The notes beneath the pieces were generated by a model. The model saw only the letters and a program-made list of their open reading frames with translations, did no database searches and was not told where the DNA came from. DNA of 64,000 bases, taken from the NCBI GenBank assembly GCA_964487555.1, contig CAZART010000002.1, positions 56,260 to 120,259 on the forward strand, given 5' to 3'. Made by a program: the position numbers and the translations under genes. The stretch is from CAZART01 sp964487555. Its GTDB lineage: Bacteria > Bacteroidota > Rhodothermia > Rhodothermales > VXPQ01. Below, one piece after another: positions 35,011 to 43,845 of this stretch. Positions within the stretch are counted from its first letter, which is position 1; every line of letters starts with the position of its first letter.

Positions 35011-35063
35011 AATCTCCCCGCCGAAGTCAGCCACACAGAATCTCCCGCCGACGTCAGCCATAC
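35011..35063 (+). repeat. Imperfect tandem duplication before the E1 gene
   Basis: AATCTCCCCGCCGAAGTCAG and AATCTCCCGCCGACGTCAG, each followed by CCAYACA, stand side by side, ending exactly at the E1 start codon. The second copy supplies the bases just upstream of the ATG, so the duplication affects the leader of this gene. Confidence 0.7.
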
Positions 35064-37034
35064 ATGGAAAAAACAATTACCACTGCAACCGACGTCATTG
35101 CTGTTTATCGCGCGCTGATGCTTCCTCGAGCCATTGAGGAGAAGATGCTGCGGCTAATCAGGCAGGGCCGCCTTTCAAAATGGTTCAGTGGCTACGGACA
35201 AGAAGCGATCGCCGTCGGCTGCGCCCTCGCGCTCGACGATCGGGACTACATCCTTCCGATGCACCGAAATACGGGTGTGTGGACGACGCGCGGCGTTCCG
35301 TTGAAGCCGCTCTTCTGCCAGCTGATGGGAAAGGAGGGCGGATTTACGAAAGGCCGGGACCGAACCTACCATTTCGGCCTTCCGGAAAAGCGCATCGTCG
35401 GGATGATATCTCATATGGCGGCGATGCTTCCTGTCGCGTGCGGTCTCGGTCTCGCTGCGAAACTAGATCATGATTCCTACGTGGCGCTCACATTCGCCGG
35501 CGAAGGTGCTACGCGGGAAGGGGATTTCCACGAAGCGCTCAGCCTTGCGGCGATCTGGAATCTGCCCGTCCTTTTCGTTGTCGAAAACAACGGCTATGGC
35601 CTCTCGACGCCCGCATCCGAGGCGATTTCCGTAAGAGATATCGCCGACGCGTCTGCGGGATACGGCATCGCCGGTGAGGTGGTAGACGGAAACGACGTGC
35701 TCGCCGTGATCGACGCCGTGCACAGAGCGGCGTCCCGCGCCCGCGCGGGAGATGGGCCGACCCTCCTTGAGATGAAGACGTTTCGCATGCGCGGCCACGA
35801 AGAAGCATCCGGAACGTGGTACGTTCCGGATGAAGAATTCGAGCGTTGGCGCGATAGAGACCCGATATCTCGCTATGAAGGTTATCTCCTCAACCAAACC
35901 GGCGTGGAGCGCGCATCGCTCGAGCGCATCCGGCTAGAGGTTCAGGAGGAGGTAGACGCTGCCGCCGAGTTCGCGCTGGCTCAGCCGGAGCAGGTCAGTA
36001 CGACCGAGCGAGAGCGGCAGGACCTGTGGGCGCCGTCGCGCCGGACCGGCAACGTTCCGTCTCAAAAGCGAACGGAAAAGAGGTTCATAGATGCCGTTTC
36101 GGATGGGCTCCGACAAGCGATGGACGCCGACGACCGGATCCTGCTGCTGGGGCAGGACGTCGCAGAGTATGGCGGCGTGTTCAAAGTGACGAAGAGTTTC
36201 GTCGAGCGCTTCGGTAAGGATCGGATCCGGAACACGCCCATCATCGAGAGCGGCGTCGTGGGTGCGGCGCTCGGATTGTCCATCGGCGGTTACAAGCCGG
36301 TCGTCGAGATTCAGTACGCCGACTTCATCACGTGCGCGTTCAATCAGATCGTGAACAATCTGGCACCGACTCATTACCGGTGGGGCCATCCTGTAGACGT
36401 TACAATTCGCGCGCCTTACGGGGGAAATATTGGAGCGGGTCCATTCCATTCACAATCAATGGAGGCATGGTTCTGCCATGTCCCGGGACTGAAAGTGGTC
36501 GTTCCGTCGACACCCGAGGATGCAAAGGGACTGTTGATTGCGTCGATCCGTGAGTCGAACCCTGTCCTTTTTTTCGAGCACAAGTACCTATATCGCGCTT
36601 TGAAAGGTGAGGTGCCCGATGAGCCGTACGAGATACCGATCGGCCACGCCCGGATCGCCAGAGAAGGTACTGCGGCGACGATCGTGACGTGGGGACTGGG
36701 CGTACACTGGGCGATCGATGCGGCCGAAAAGGCCGGCGCATCCGTGGAAGTGATCGATCTGCGCACGCTCGTGCCGTGGGACGTTGAGATGGTGCTGGAT
36801 TCGGTCAGGAAGACCAACCGAATGCTCGTCATCCATGAAGCGCCGCGTACCGGCGGATTCGGCGGCGAGATCGCCGCCCAGGTCATCGAGGCGGCTTTCG
36901 AATGGCTGGATGCCCCACCGATCCGGATCGGCTCGGAGGATCTGCCGATCCCATTTTCTACGCAGATCGAAAAAGAGATATACTCAGCCGGAGCGCGGAT
37001 TCACAGGGCCCTCGAAAGGCTACTCACGTACTAG
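35064..37034 (+). CDS. Fused E1 alpha-beta subunit of a 2-oxo-acid dehydrogenase
   Basis: This 656-residue protein joins both E1 subunits. Residues 1-330 are the alpha part, with thiamine-diphosphate motif GEGATREGDFHEALSLAAIWNLPVLFVVENN and RMRGHEEA. Residues about 345-656 are the beta part: FIDAVSDGLRQAMDADDRILLLGQDVAEYGGVF, ADFITCAFNQIVNN and the C-terminal HEAPRTGGFGGEIAAQV. It decarboxylates a branched-chain 2-oxo acid or pyruvate and passes the acyl group to E2. Single-chain alpha-beta fusions are common in Bacteroidota. The ATG at 35064 (MEKTITT) follows a duplicated leader; the upstream extension is repeat-encoded. E2 and E3 genes are not adjacent. Confidence 0.9.
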   Translation: MEKTITTATDVIAVYRALMLPRAIEEKMLRLIRQGRLSKWFSGYGQEAIAVGCALALDDRDYILPMHRNTGVWTTRGVPLKPLFCQLMGKEGGFTKGRDRTYHFGLPEKRIVGMISHMAAMLPVACGLGLAAKLDHDSYVALTFAGEGATREGDFHEALSLAAIWNLPVLFVVENNGYGLSTPASEAISVRDIADASAGYGIAGEVVDGNDVLAVIDAVHRAASRARAGDGPTLLEMKTFRMRGHEEASGTWYVPDEEFERWRDRDPISRYEGYLLNQTGVERASLERIRLEVQEEVDAAAEFALAQPEQVSTTERERQDLWAPSRRTGNVPSQKRTEKRFIDAVSDGLRQAMDADDRILLLGQDVAEYGGVFKVTKSFVERFGKDRIRNTPIIESGVVGAALGLSIGGYKPVVEIQYADFITCAFNQIVNNLAPTHYRWGHPVDVTIRAPYGGNIGAGPFHSQSMEAWFCHVPGLKVVVPSTPEDAKGLLIASIRESNPVLFFEHKYLYRALKGEVPDEPYEIPIGHARIAREGTAATIVTWGLGVHWAIDAAEKAGASVEVIDLRTLVPWDVEMVLDSVRKTNRMLVIHEAPRTGGFGGEIAAQVIEAAFEWLDAPPIRIGSEDLPIPFSTQIEKEIYSAGARIHRALERLLTY

Positions 37035-37050
37035 ATGCAGCAGGAAAAAC

Positions 37051-37533
37051 ATGGCTAAACAAGCAAGCAATCGAATGCCTGAACCCGGCGCCGTCGCGCC
37101 GGATTTTGTGGGTATTACCCAGAGCGGTGAAAAGCTTCGGTTGAGTGACTATAGAGGCAGAAAAGTAGCTCTCTATTTCTATCCAAAAGACGATACGTCC
37201 GGCTGCACAAAGCAGGCCTGCAACCTTCGTGATGAATACGAGAACCTCAAAATGGACGAGATTGCCGTTATCGGCGTGTCGGGGGATGACGTGGAATCCC
37301 ACCAGAAATTTGCGCAGAAATACACCCTTCCGTTTCCGCTTGTGGCCGATCCGGATCGCGAAATTTTAGAGAAGTATGGGGTATGGGGAGAGAAGACGCT
37401 TTACGGCCGCATATCTGTGGGCATCAAGCGTACGACCTTCCTGATCGATGAGGATGGTGTGATTCGGGGGGTGATCAAGCGTCCGAACGTCAAGGAACAC
37501 GCAGAGGAAATTAGGCGCAAGTTCAATACGTAG
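37051..37533 (+). CDS. bcp: Thioredoxin-dependent thiol peroxidase, BCP/PrxQ type
   Basis: This 160-residue peroxiredoxin has DDTSGCTKQACNLRD, with the peroxidatic Cys and a resolving Cys five residues later, as in the alpha-type BCP/PrxQ enzymes. VGIKRTTFLIDEDGVI is the C-terminal strand region. It reduces hydrogen peroxide and organic hydroperoxides using thioredoxin in the cytoplasm. It follows the E1 gene by 16 bases and may share its transcript. It converges with the lipoprotein gene at 37551. Confidence 0.93.
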   Translation: MAKQASNRMPEPGAVAPDFVGITQSGEKLRLSDYRGRKVALYFYPKDDTSGCTKQACNLRDEYENLKMDEIAVIGVSGDDVESHQKFAQKYTLPFPLVADPDREILEKYGVWGEKTLYGRISVGIKRTTFLIDEDGVIRGVIKRPNVKEHAEEIRRKFNT

Positions 37534-37550
37534 GAGAGGGGCAAAAGCCG

Positions 37551-38027
37551 TCAATTATGGGCCCCGTCCCTCGCGCTCGTCGTCCATCTCACCACAAACG
37601 GCTCGTCGTCGTTAGGATTTAGCAGGACGATCGTGGAATTTTCAAGTGCTCCGGCCGGTAGCTTGAAGCCGAGGCGGTCGTAGATCATCGCCTCGCAGTT
37701 GTCGCCTCGGCCGTTGTGGTGGAGCCAGAGAAGCGTCGTGTCTCGGGCCGTCTCGAAGTCTAGATCGAATTCATGGTCCTCGCAGCCGCCGGAGTAAGAG
37801 ACCTGCACGTACAGCGTGTCGGAGTTAATGGCGGGTGGTTCGTCAGGCGCGTCGGGATGCTCATTCGTGAGTACCTGGTACGCATCTCCAAAGCGACCCG
37901 CCACGCCGGCAGGCGCCGATGGTGATTCACCCTGCTCGCACGCCGCAATGAGCAGGCTAAGACCGATCGCTGCCACGCCGGCGAGCAGAAAGGAAGCGGG
38001 TGACGATGGAATCTGAACTTTTGACAT
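37551..38027 (-). CDS. Hypothetical lipoprotein
   Basis: This 158-residue protein has a long signal and lipobox (GLSLLIAAC, Cys about 30) followed by a Ser/Pro/Gly spacer. A beta-rich domain of about 90 residues follows (LYVQVSYSGGCEDHEFDLDFETARDTTLLWLHHNGRGDNCEAMI). Two Cys in CEDHE and DNCEA could form a disulfide. The family is not recognised. The ATG at 38027 is preferred to one 51 bases upstream because it leads straight into the signal. It is divergent from gatB with a 136-base spacer. Confidence 0.65.
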   Translation of the reverse strand: MSKVQIPSSPASFLLAGVAAIGLSLLIAACEQGESPSAPAGVAGRFGDAYQVLTNEHPDAPDEPPAINSDTLYVQVSYSGGCEDHEFDLDFETARDTTLLWLHHNGRGDNCEAMIYDRLGFKLPAGALENSTIVLLNPNDDEPFVVRWTTSARDGAHN

Positions 38028-38163
38028 CGGAATCCGGTAATCCAGAAGGCAAACCAACTCGAAGCACAATACGCGCACTTCGCCTGCCTGTTTACCGAAC
38101 CGTCGTATTTTGTCAACGCGCTAAGCGTCCGTTCCCATAGAATGTCGAACACCGCACATTTTC

Positions 38164-39663
38164 ATGCTTCACGATAAGTACGAGCCGGTCATCGGACTCG
38201 AGGTTCATTGCCAGCTGTTGACGGAATCGAAGGCGTTCAGTCCGGAGTCGGCCGAGTTCGGCGCCGAACCGAATATTCACGTCGATCCAATCAGCCTCGG
38301 TCATCCCGGAACGCTACCCGTACTGAACGAACGCGTCGTGGAATACACGATCCGGATGGGCCTGGCCACGAATTGTCGGATCGCCGAACGCTCGGTCTTC
38401 GCACGGAAGCACTATTTTTATCCGGATCTACCGAAAGGGTATCAGATCTCTCAATACGAGACGCCGATTTGCGACGGTGGATACGTCGAGATCGTCATGG
38501 AAGAAGGGGAACATGATGGCGCCCGCCGGACAAAGCGGATCGGACTCACCCGCATCCACATCGAGGAGGATGCAGGCAAGTCCATCCACGACCAGGATCC
38601 GTATGATACGCTGCTCGACTACAACCGCTGCGGCGTCCCTCTCATCGAAATTGTATCTGAGCCGGACATCCGTTCGCCGCGTGAGGCGTACCTCTACATG
38701 CAGAAGATCCGCCAGATCGTCCGCTACCTGGGCATTTGCGACGGCAACATGGAGGAGGGCTCGCTGCGTTGCGACGCGAACGTTTCGATCCGTCTTCGCG
38801 GCCATACGGAGCTCGGCACGAAGACCGAGGTCAAGAACATGAACTCGTTCCGAAACGTCGAGCGAGCGCTCGAATATGAGATTGCGCGGCAGATCAGGGC
38901 GGTGGAGGGGGGCGAATCCATTGTACAGCAGACGCTGTTGTGGGATGCGGACGGAAACGAAACGCGCCCGATGCGCGGAAAGGAAGAAGCCCACGATTAC
39001 CGCTATTTCCCCGATCCCGACCTCGTGCCGATGGTCGTCTCGGAGGACGACCTGAACCGAATTCGAGCGGATCTGCCCGAGATGCCGGAAGTGCGTGCAG
39101 CGCGTTTTCAGGATGAATGGGGACTTCCGGAATACGATGCGCGCCTTCTGACGGAAGAGCGCGGTACGGCGGACTTTTTCGAGGAAACATTATCTGCGTT
39201 ATTCAGCCGAACCGGCGGTGGCAATACGCGCGTGCAGGCGAAGGCCGTATCTAACGTGATCATGACCGACGTGATGCGCGTGCTGAATGAGCAGTCGCTG
39301 GCGATCGGGGAATTTCCGATCGAGCCGGAGCGGCTGGCGAAGCTCGTCCACATGCGCCTCGACGAAGCCGTAAGCTCGAGCGCTGCGCAGGAAATCTTCG
39401 ACGTCATGGTCAAGGAGATGAAGTCGCCCTCGGAGATTGCAAAAGAGCGAAATCTCACACAGGTGTCCGACGAAAACGCCTTGCTGCCGGTCGTGGAAAG
39501 AGTGATACACGAGAATCCCGGACAGGTAAAGACCTATCTGACCGGAAAGGAGAGTCTCATCGGCTTCTTCATCGGGCAGGTAATGCGCGGATTCGACGGC
39601 TCGCCTGATCCGAAGATGGTGCGAAAGCTACTCGCCGAGAAGCTCGAGGAACGGCGCGCGTAG
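38164..39663 (+). CDS. gatB: Asp-tRNA(Asn)/Glu-tRNA(Gln) amidotransferase subunit B
   Basis: This 499-residue protein starts YEPVIGLEVHCQLLTESKAFSPES and contains the kinase-like core (DLPKGYQISQYETPIC, VPLIEIVSEPDIRSPREA, GSLRCDANVSIR, TEVKNMNSFRNVERALEYEI). A C-terminal YqeY-like helical tail ends with GKESLIGFFIGQVMRG. GatB phosphorylates and amidates misacylated Glu-tRNA(Gln) or Asp-tRNA(Asn) together with GatA and GatC, which are not in the window. The start ATG is 136 bases from the divergent lipoprotein gene. Confidence 0.97.
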   Translation: MLHDKYEPVIGLEVHCQLLTESKAFSPESAEFGAEPNIHVDPISLGHPGTLPVLNERVVEYTIRMGLATNCRIAERSVFARKHYFYPDLPKGYQISQYETPICDGGYVEIVMEEGEHDGARRTKRIGLTRIHIEEDAGKSIHDQDPYDTLLDYNRCGVPLIEIVSEPDIRSPREAYLYMQKIRQIVRYLGICDGNMEEGSLRCDANVSIRLRGHTELGTKTEVKNMNSFRNVERALEYEIARQIRAVEGGESIVQQTLLWDADGNETRPMRGKEEAHDYRYFPDPDLVPMVVSEDDLNRIRADLPEMPEVRAARFQDEWGLPEYDARLLTEERGTADFFEETLSALFSRTGGGNTRVQAKAVSNVIMTDVMRVLNEQSLAIGEFPIEPERLAKLVHMRLDEAVSSSAAQEIFDVMVKEMKSPSEIAKERNLTQVSDENALLPVVERVIHENPGQVKTYLTGKESLIGFFIGQVMRGFDGSPDPKMVRKLLAEKLEERRA

Positions 39664-39718
39664 ATCGCAGAAGACGGACGCGCGCTATGCAGGACGCCGC
39701 GTCCCGCTATCCACCTAA

Positions 39719-40480
39719 ATGAAAACCAGATCGATGCTCGTTGCAGGCAATTGGAAAATGAATACGGATCTCGTAACCGCTCGCACCCTGGCGAAGGAGG
39801 TGGTTGAGGCGGTAGGTGATCCTGGCAAGGTGAACGTCGTCATCTGCCCTCCGTCCGTCAGCTTGCACGACGTCTCGGAAATCGTCCGAATGGCGCCGGT
39901 GGGGCTAGGCGCGCAGAATATGCACGAGGAAGAATACGGGGCGTACACCGGTGAGGTGTCGGCGCCGATGCTGCGATCGGTGGGATGCCAGTACGTGATC
40001 ATCGGGCACTCCGAGCGCCGTCAATATTTCGGCGAGACAGACGAGGGCGTCAACCGGAAGATCAAACAAGCCCACGCGCACGACCTCGTTCCTATCGTGT
40101 GTGTCGGAGAAACGCTCGATGAGCGCAAGCGTGGCCTGGCGCAGGAGGTAGTAACGACGCAGGTCACGGACGCGCTGGACGGCATCGCGGTCGAGAATCC
40201 GGATTGGCTTGTCCTCGCCTATGAGCCTGTCTGGGCGATCGGCACCGGAGAGACGGCCACACCGAAGCAGGCTCAGGAAATGCATGCTGTGATTCGGCAA
40301 CTCTTAAAGGCCCGTTACGGCGAGAACAAAGGCCGAAAGATCGAAATCCTCTACGGCGGAAGTGTGAAGCCGAACAACGCTGAGGAGCTGTTCAACGAGC
40401 AGGACGTGACAGGTGGATTGATTGGCGGGGCGAGCCTCAAGGCGGAAGACTTTGTGGCGATCGTGCGAGCGGCACAGTAA
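39719..40480 (+). CDS. tpiA: Triose-phosphate isomerase
   Basis: This 253-residue TIM barrel has all catalytic elements: Lys in VAGNWKMN, His in IGHSERRQYF, Glu in LAYEPVWAIGTGETAT and the phosphate loop YGGSVKPNNA plus GLIGGASL. It interconverts dihydroxyacetone phosphate and glyceraldehyde-3-phosphate in glycolysis. It follows gatB by 55 bases and precedes the first GWxTD gene by 52 bases on the same strand. Confidence 0.98.
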   Translation: MKTRSMLVAGNWKMNTDLVTARTLAKEVVEAVGDPGKVNVVICPPSVSLHDVSEIVRMAPVGLGAQNMHEEEYGAYTGEVSAPMLRSVGCQYVIIGHSERRQYFGETDEGVNRKIKQAHAHDLVPIVCVGETLDERKRGLAQEVVTTQVTDALDGIAVENPDWLVLAYEPVWAIGTGETATPKQAQEMHAVIRQLLKARYGENKGRKIEILYGGSVKPNNAEELFNEQDVTGGLIGGASLKAEDFVAIVRAAQ

Positions 40481-40532
40481 TCTGCTCATCGGGCTCTGCC
40501 GTCGCCTGTGGCGCCTACCAAGTGCAGTGGAA

Positions 40533-41939
40533 ATGGGAAGAGAGACGTCCGGCATCATCATTATCGCGGCGGCGGCACTGCTCGTGCTGGCATCGTGCTC
40601 GGGGTCGCGGGCTATCGATTCGTCCGATGCCGGTCGAACTCGCGCCCACGAGCCCGGTGTACCGAACTTCGATATGGAGACCATGGTGCGCGCACGCACC
40701 GATTCGGTCGTCGTCGAGGCCCATCTCAGCTTGCCCATGTCGTCGCTGGTGTTCGTGCGTAACGGAGAGGCGTTCGCAGCGGCGTACGAGATGCTCGCCG
40801 AAGTGATCGATCGCTCATCGAAGGATCTCGTGCTGGATAAGATCGGCTCGGAATCGATCCGTGTGACTGAATATGATTCGACGCTGACGACGCTGCCGCA
40901 CATCTTATCGGTCGACCTCGATGTTCCCGCGGGCGCCTACGTGGTGCAGATCACGCTGACGGACCTGGAGACCGGAGCGAGTGCGACTCGGCGTCAGGCC
41001 GTAAGCGTCCCGGATTTGAACAACGGCGATCCGTACGTGAGCCGTATTCACCTCGAAGCGCGGAGAAAAGGTCGCGACTTCGAACCGCTCGTCTCGCTGC
41101 ATATGCCTGCGATGATGGATTCACTGAGAGCTTCCATTCAGCTGCTCAATATGCGATCGGAAGGCGGGCTCACCGTATCGATGGAGCTGGTCCGTTTTCG
41201 AACGGATACGTCGGCAGCATCGCCGCCTTACTGGCTCGCGCCCTCCCGAGGATCGCTGGCCTACCAGGGCGTGTTCTATAACGAGGTGGATACACTGCAG
41301 ATCACGCGAAGAAAGCTGAATGCGGCCGAGGGAGATGCCGTAGTGGAATTTTCGCTTCCTCAGCTGCGTAGGGGAATGTTTGGACTTACGATCGAAGGCA
41401 TCGATGCATCCGGCGTCGCTTTTATCGAGCGCGAGCGGATCTTGTCGGTGAAAAATGAGACGTTTCCACAGATTGCGATGCTGGACGACCTGGTCGAAGC
41501 ATTGGCCTATATCGCCTACGACAATGAGATTGAATCCATCGCGGAAGCCGCCTCCGCCGCCGAAAAGAAGCGCCGCTTTGACGCATTCTGGGGCTCGCTC
41601 GTAGCGAATCGAAACGTTGCCTCCAATCTCATCAAGCTCTACTACGGCCGCATCGAGGAGTCGAACTTGTACTTCACGAGTTACAAGGAGGGGTGGAAGA
41701 CGGACCGCGGTATGGTTTATATCGTGATGGGTCCGCCGTTGTACGTCGACCGCCGAGTCGATACGGAGACGTGGCATTACAGCTATTCTGAAGAGAATCC
41801 AGTGAAGACGTTTGTTTTTGAGAGAGCGCGCGATTTCCGTGACGCTGCCTACGAGAACTACATTCTCAAGCGACGAACCTACTATCAGCAGGAGTGGATT
41901 CGCGCCCTGGATCTCTGGCGGAGCGGTGAGGTGTTATAG
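40533..41939 (+). CDS. GWxTD-domain lipoprotein, copy 1
   Basis: This 468-residue protein has a short lipoprotein signal (IIIIAAAALLVLASC, lipobox LASC). Two beta-rich domains follow (about 35-330), then the GWxTD domain: FWGSLVANRNVASNLIKLYYGRIEESNLYFTSYKEGWKTDRGMVYIVMGPP. This domain is typical of Bacteroidota, Acidobacteriota and Gemmatimonadota; its function is unknown. The next gene encodes a paralog with the same layout only 4 bases downstream, so the pair is one transcription unit. The ATG at 40533 is selected because it starts the signal peptide. Confidence 0.88.
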   Translation: MGRETSGIIIIAAAALLVLASCSGSRAIDSSDAGRTRAHEPGVPNFDMETMVRARTDSVVVEAHLSLPMSSLVFVRNGEAFAAAYEMLAEVIDRSSKDLVLDKIGSESIRVTEYDSTLTTLPHILSVDLDVPAGAYVVQITLTDLETGASATRRQAVSVPDLNNGDPYVSRIHLEARRKGRDFEPLVSLHMPAMMDSLRASIQLLNMRSEGGLTVSMELVRFRTDTSAASPPYWLAPSRGSLAYQGVFYNEVDTLQITRRKLNAAEGDAVVEFSLPQLRRGMFGLTIEGIDASGVAFIERERILSVKNETFPQIAMLDDLVEALAYIAYDNEIESIAEAASAAEKKRRFDAFWGSLVANRNVASNLIKLYYGRIEESNLYFTSYKEGWKTDRGMVYIVMGPPLYVDRRVDTETWHYSYSEENPVKTFVFERARDFRDAAYENYILKRRTYYQQEWIRALDLWRSGEVL

Positions 41940-41943
41940 TGAG

Positions 41944-43341
41944 ATGGATCGGCTGCCCTTCTTCATACTCTGTGTCGCCGCCGGTGTGATAGGCGCATGT
42001 TCGGGAACCGGCCTGGTGCCCGAAAGAGGCGAGAACCGCACCGTCGTCGTGGAGCCAGGTTCTCCTAACTTTGATATGGAAGCTGCGGCGGTGCTGCGCG
42101 ACGGCCGTACAGGATTGGACATCTACTCCGCCATTCCGAAAGCGTCGCTCGTGTATCTGGAACACGGAGATCGTTACGAAGCGACGTACGAGCTGCTGGT
42201 CCGAATTCTACGCCGCCGAGGGGACGCTCCGATTTTCGAAACCATGTTCAGCGACTCGGTTTTTGAAGCATCATTCGAAGCCACGCAGGCTTTCGATCGC
42301 ATTCACCGGACCGATTACGTGCCTCTCCCAGCCGGCGCGTATACGGTAGAGCTTTCGCTCGAGGACGCCGAGAGCGGTTCCAGGGCCGTGCGGCGTCAGG
42401 AAATTCGGATTCCCGACGTCGAGGCGGGCGAGGCGGTCTTGAGTGACGTCCGTTTGACGGTCAGCCGAGATGAAGGTCCGTTTCAGCCGGCCGTATCCAC
42501 ACATCTCCCCGGCGCTTACGACTCGCTACGCGCGGTAGCCGACGTGTACAATCTCGATGAGCACGTAGATGCACAGCTCATGCTGTTCCGCTTTGCCAGC
42601 GACACGAGCGCCGCGACTCCGCCTTTTTTCTTCACGCCCGGAGCCTTCTCACTGGCGTACATCGGCGTAGATTATGAGCGCGGCGATACGCTTCAGGTTT
42701 CGCGTCGGCGAGTCGTGGGCCCGGTAGAGCATGCCTCGATAGAGTTTTCGCTTCCTACTCTGGAGAGGGGTGTCTACGCGGTTGAACTCACGGTGGCGGG
42801 CACCTCTTTCAAACGCATCAGCCATCGTCATTTCACCGTGATGCGCCCGAGCTTTCCGGCGATCTCTTCCCTCGACGAAATGATTGGAGCCTTACGGTAC
42901 ATTGCTCGCGACAGCGAATGGAAGCGCATCGTCGAAGCGCGTTCGCCGGAGGAGCAGCGGCGCCGGTTCGACGCATTCTGGGCCGGATTGGTGCCGAATC
43001 GAGAAGCGGCGGCCCGGCTGCTTCAGACGTATTACAGTCGTGTAGAGGAAGCCAACATCCTGTATTCAAACCATAAGGAAGGTTGGAAGACCGACTTCGG
43101 GATGATCTACGTCGTCTTCGGATCACCCAGCTATACCGACACTCACCACGTCCGCGACATCTGGTACTACTTCGCGCCGGGCACGGCGCTCAGCCGCCGT
43201 CTTCCTCCATTCGTCTTCCGCCGGTCCAGGACATACGGCTTCGCGGGCTTATTTGAGCATTACATCCTGGAGCGTGATCCCGGACATGAAGAGGAATGGC
43301 GTCGGCGCATCGAGAAGTGGCGCGACGGTGTGGCGATGTGA
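41944..43341 (+). CDS. GWxTD-domain lipoprotein, copy 2
   Basis: This 465-residue paralog of the preceding protein shares PGSPNFDMEA (PGVPNFDMET in copy 1), FRFASDTSAATPPF (FRTDTSAASPPYW) and FSLPTLERGVYAVEL (FSLPQLRRGMFGLTI). It also carries FDAFWAGLVPNREAAARLLQTYYSRVEEANILYSNHKEGWKTDFGMIYVVFGSP. The signal peptide ends in VIGAC. Identity is moderate and spread over the whole length, so the duplication is old. Function unknown; a paired periplasmic-face or surface complex is plausible. Confidence 0.88.
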   Translation: MDRLPFFILCVAAGVIGACSGTGLVPERGENRTVVVEPGSPNFDMEAAAVLRDGRTGLDIYSAIPKASLVYLEHGDRYEATYELLVRILRRRGDAPIFETMFSDSVFEASFEATQAFDRIHRTDYVPLPAGAYTVELSLEDAESGSRAVRRQEIRIPDVEAGEAVLSDVRLTVSRDEGPFQPAVSTHLPGAYDSLRAVADVYNLDEHVDAQLMLFRFASDTSAATPPFFFTPGAFSLAYIGVDYERGDTLQVSRRRVVGPVEHASIEFSLPTLERGVYAVELTVAGTSFKRISHRHFTVMRPSFPAISSLDEMIGALRYIARDSEWKRIVEARSPEEQRRRFDAFWAGLVPNREAAARLLQTYYSRVEEANILYSNHKEGWKTDFGMIYVVFGSPSYTDTHHVRDIWYYFAPGTALSRRLPPFVFRRSRTYGFAGLFEHYILERDPGHEEEWRRRIEKWRDGVAM

Positions 43342-43375
43342 CCACCTCTAATTGAAAGTGACCACCTCTAATCAG
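43338..43375. repeat. Two 15-base direct repeats at the convergent gene ends
   Basis: GTGACCACCTCTAAT occurs twice, 20 bases apart. The first copy contains the TGA of the second GWxTD gene. The second copy contains, on the other strand, the TAG of the FmdB-like gene. The duplication therefore supplies both stop regions. Confidence 0.8.
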
Positions 43376-43721
43376 GGGACGCGGCGCTGGAATCGGACTT
43401 GCCGTTCGAGGAGCTTGGCCCAGACGTCTCGGACGATTTCGTCGTGGTCGCGGGCTCTTTGGATGCGTTCGAATCTTTCGAATCTTTCGACTCCTTCGAC
43501 TCCTTCGACTCTTTCGATTCGGACGCAGACGATCCATTCTCACTCTTACGGGCGTAGTCCGTGAGATAGAAACCGCTGCCCTTGAATATCAGTCCGGCGC
43601 CCGTAATGACGCGCTCCACTCTCTGTCCCGTTTCCGGGCACACGTCTAATGGATTCGCTGTGATCCGCTGCTCGACTTCGAACGTCGAGCCATCTTCACG
43701 TCGGTAAACGTACGTCGGCAT
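43368..43721 (-). CDS. FmdB-type small protein without its zinc ribbon, with SKE repeat tail
   Basis: This 117-residue protein begins like FmdB regulators (MPTYVYRREDGSTFEVEQRI ... GLIFKGSGFYLTDYARK). FmdB ribbons carry CxxC pairs after YR and in ECPECG. Here YRRED has no Cys, and only one Cys (DVCPETG) is left, so zinc binding is unlikely. The C-terminal half is low complexity: Ser-Lys-Glu/Asp triplets repeated six times (ESKESKESKESKDSKDSNASK), then Ser/Thr/Pro. The role is unknown. Confidence 0.8.
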   Translation of the reverse strand: MPTYVYRREDGSTFEVEQRITANPLDVCPETGQRVERVITGAGLIFKGSGFYLTDYARKSENGSSASESKESKESKESKDSKDSNASKEPATTTKSSETSGPSSSNGKSDSSAASPD

Positions 43722-43845
43722 AGCTTTATCAACTTTTCGGCCATTCTGTCAGAGTTCGAACCGCTCCGTGCGGCGAACCGTGGAAGAATCCACCCATGCA
43801 AAAGTTGTTCCAGTCAGCGAAGCGAAGTGGCCGAGGCGGAGGGCA

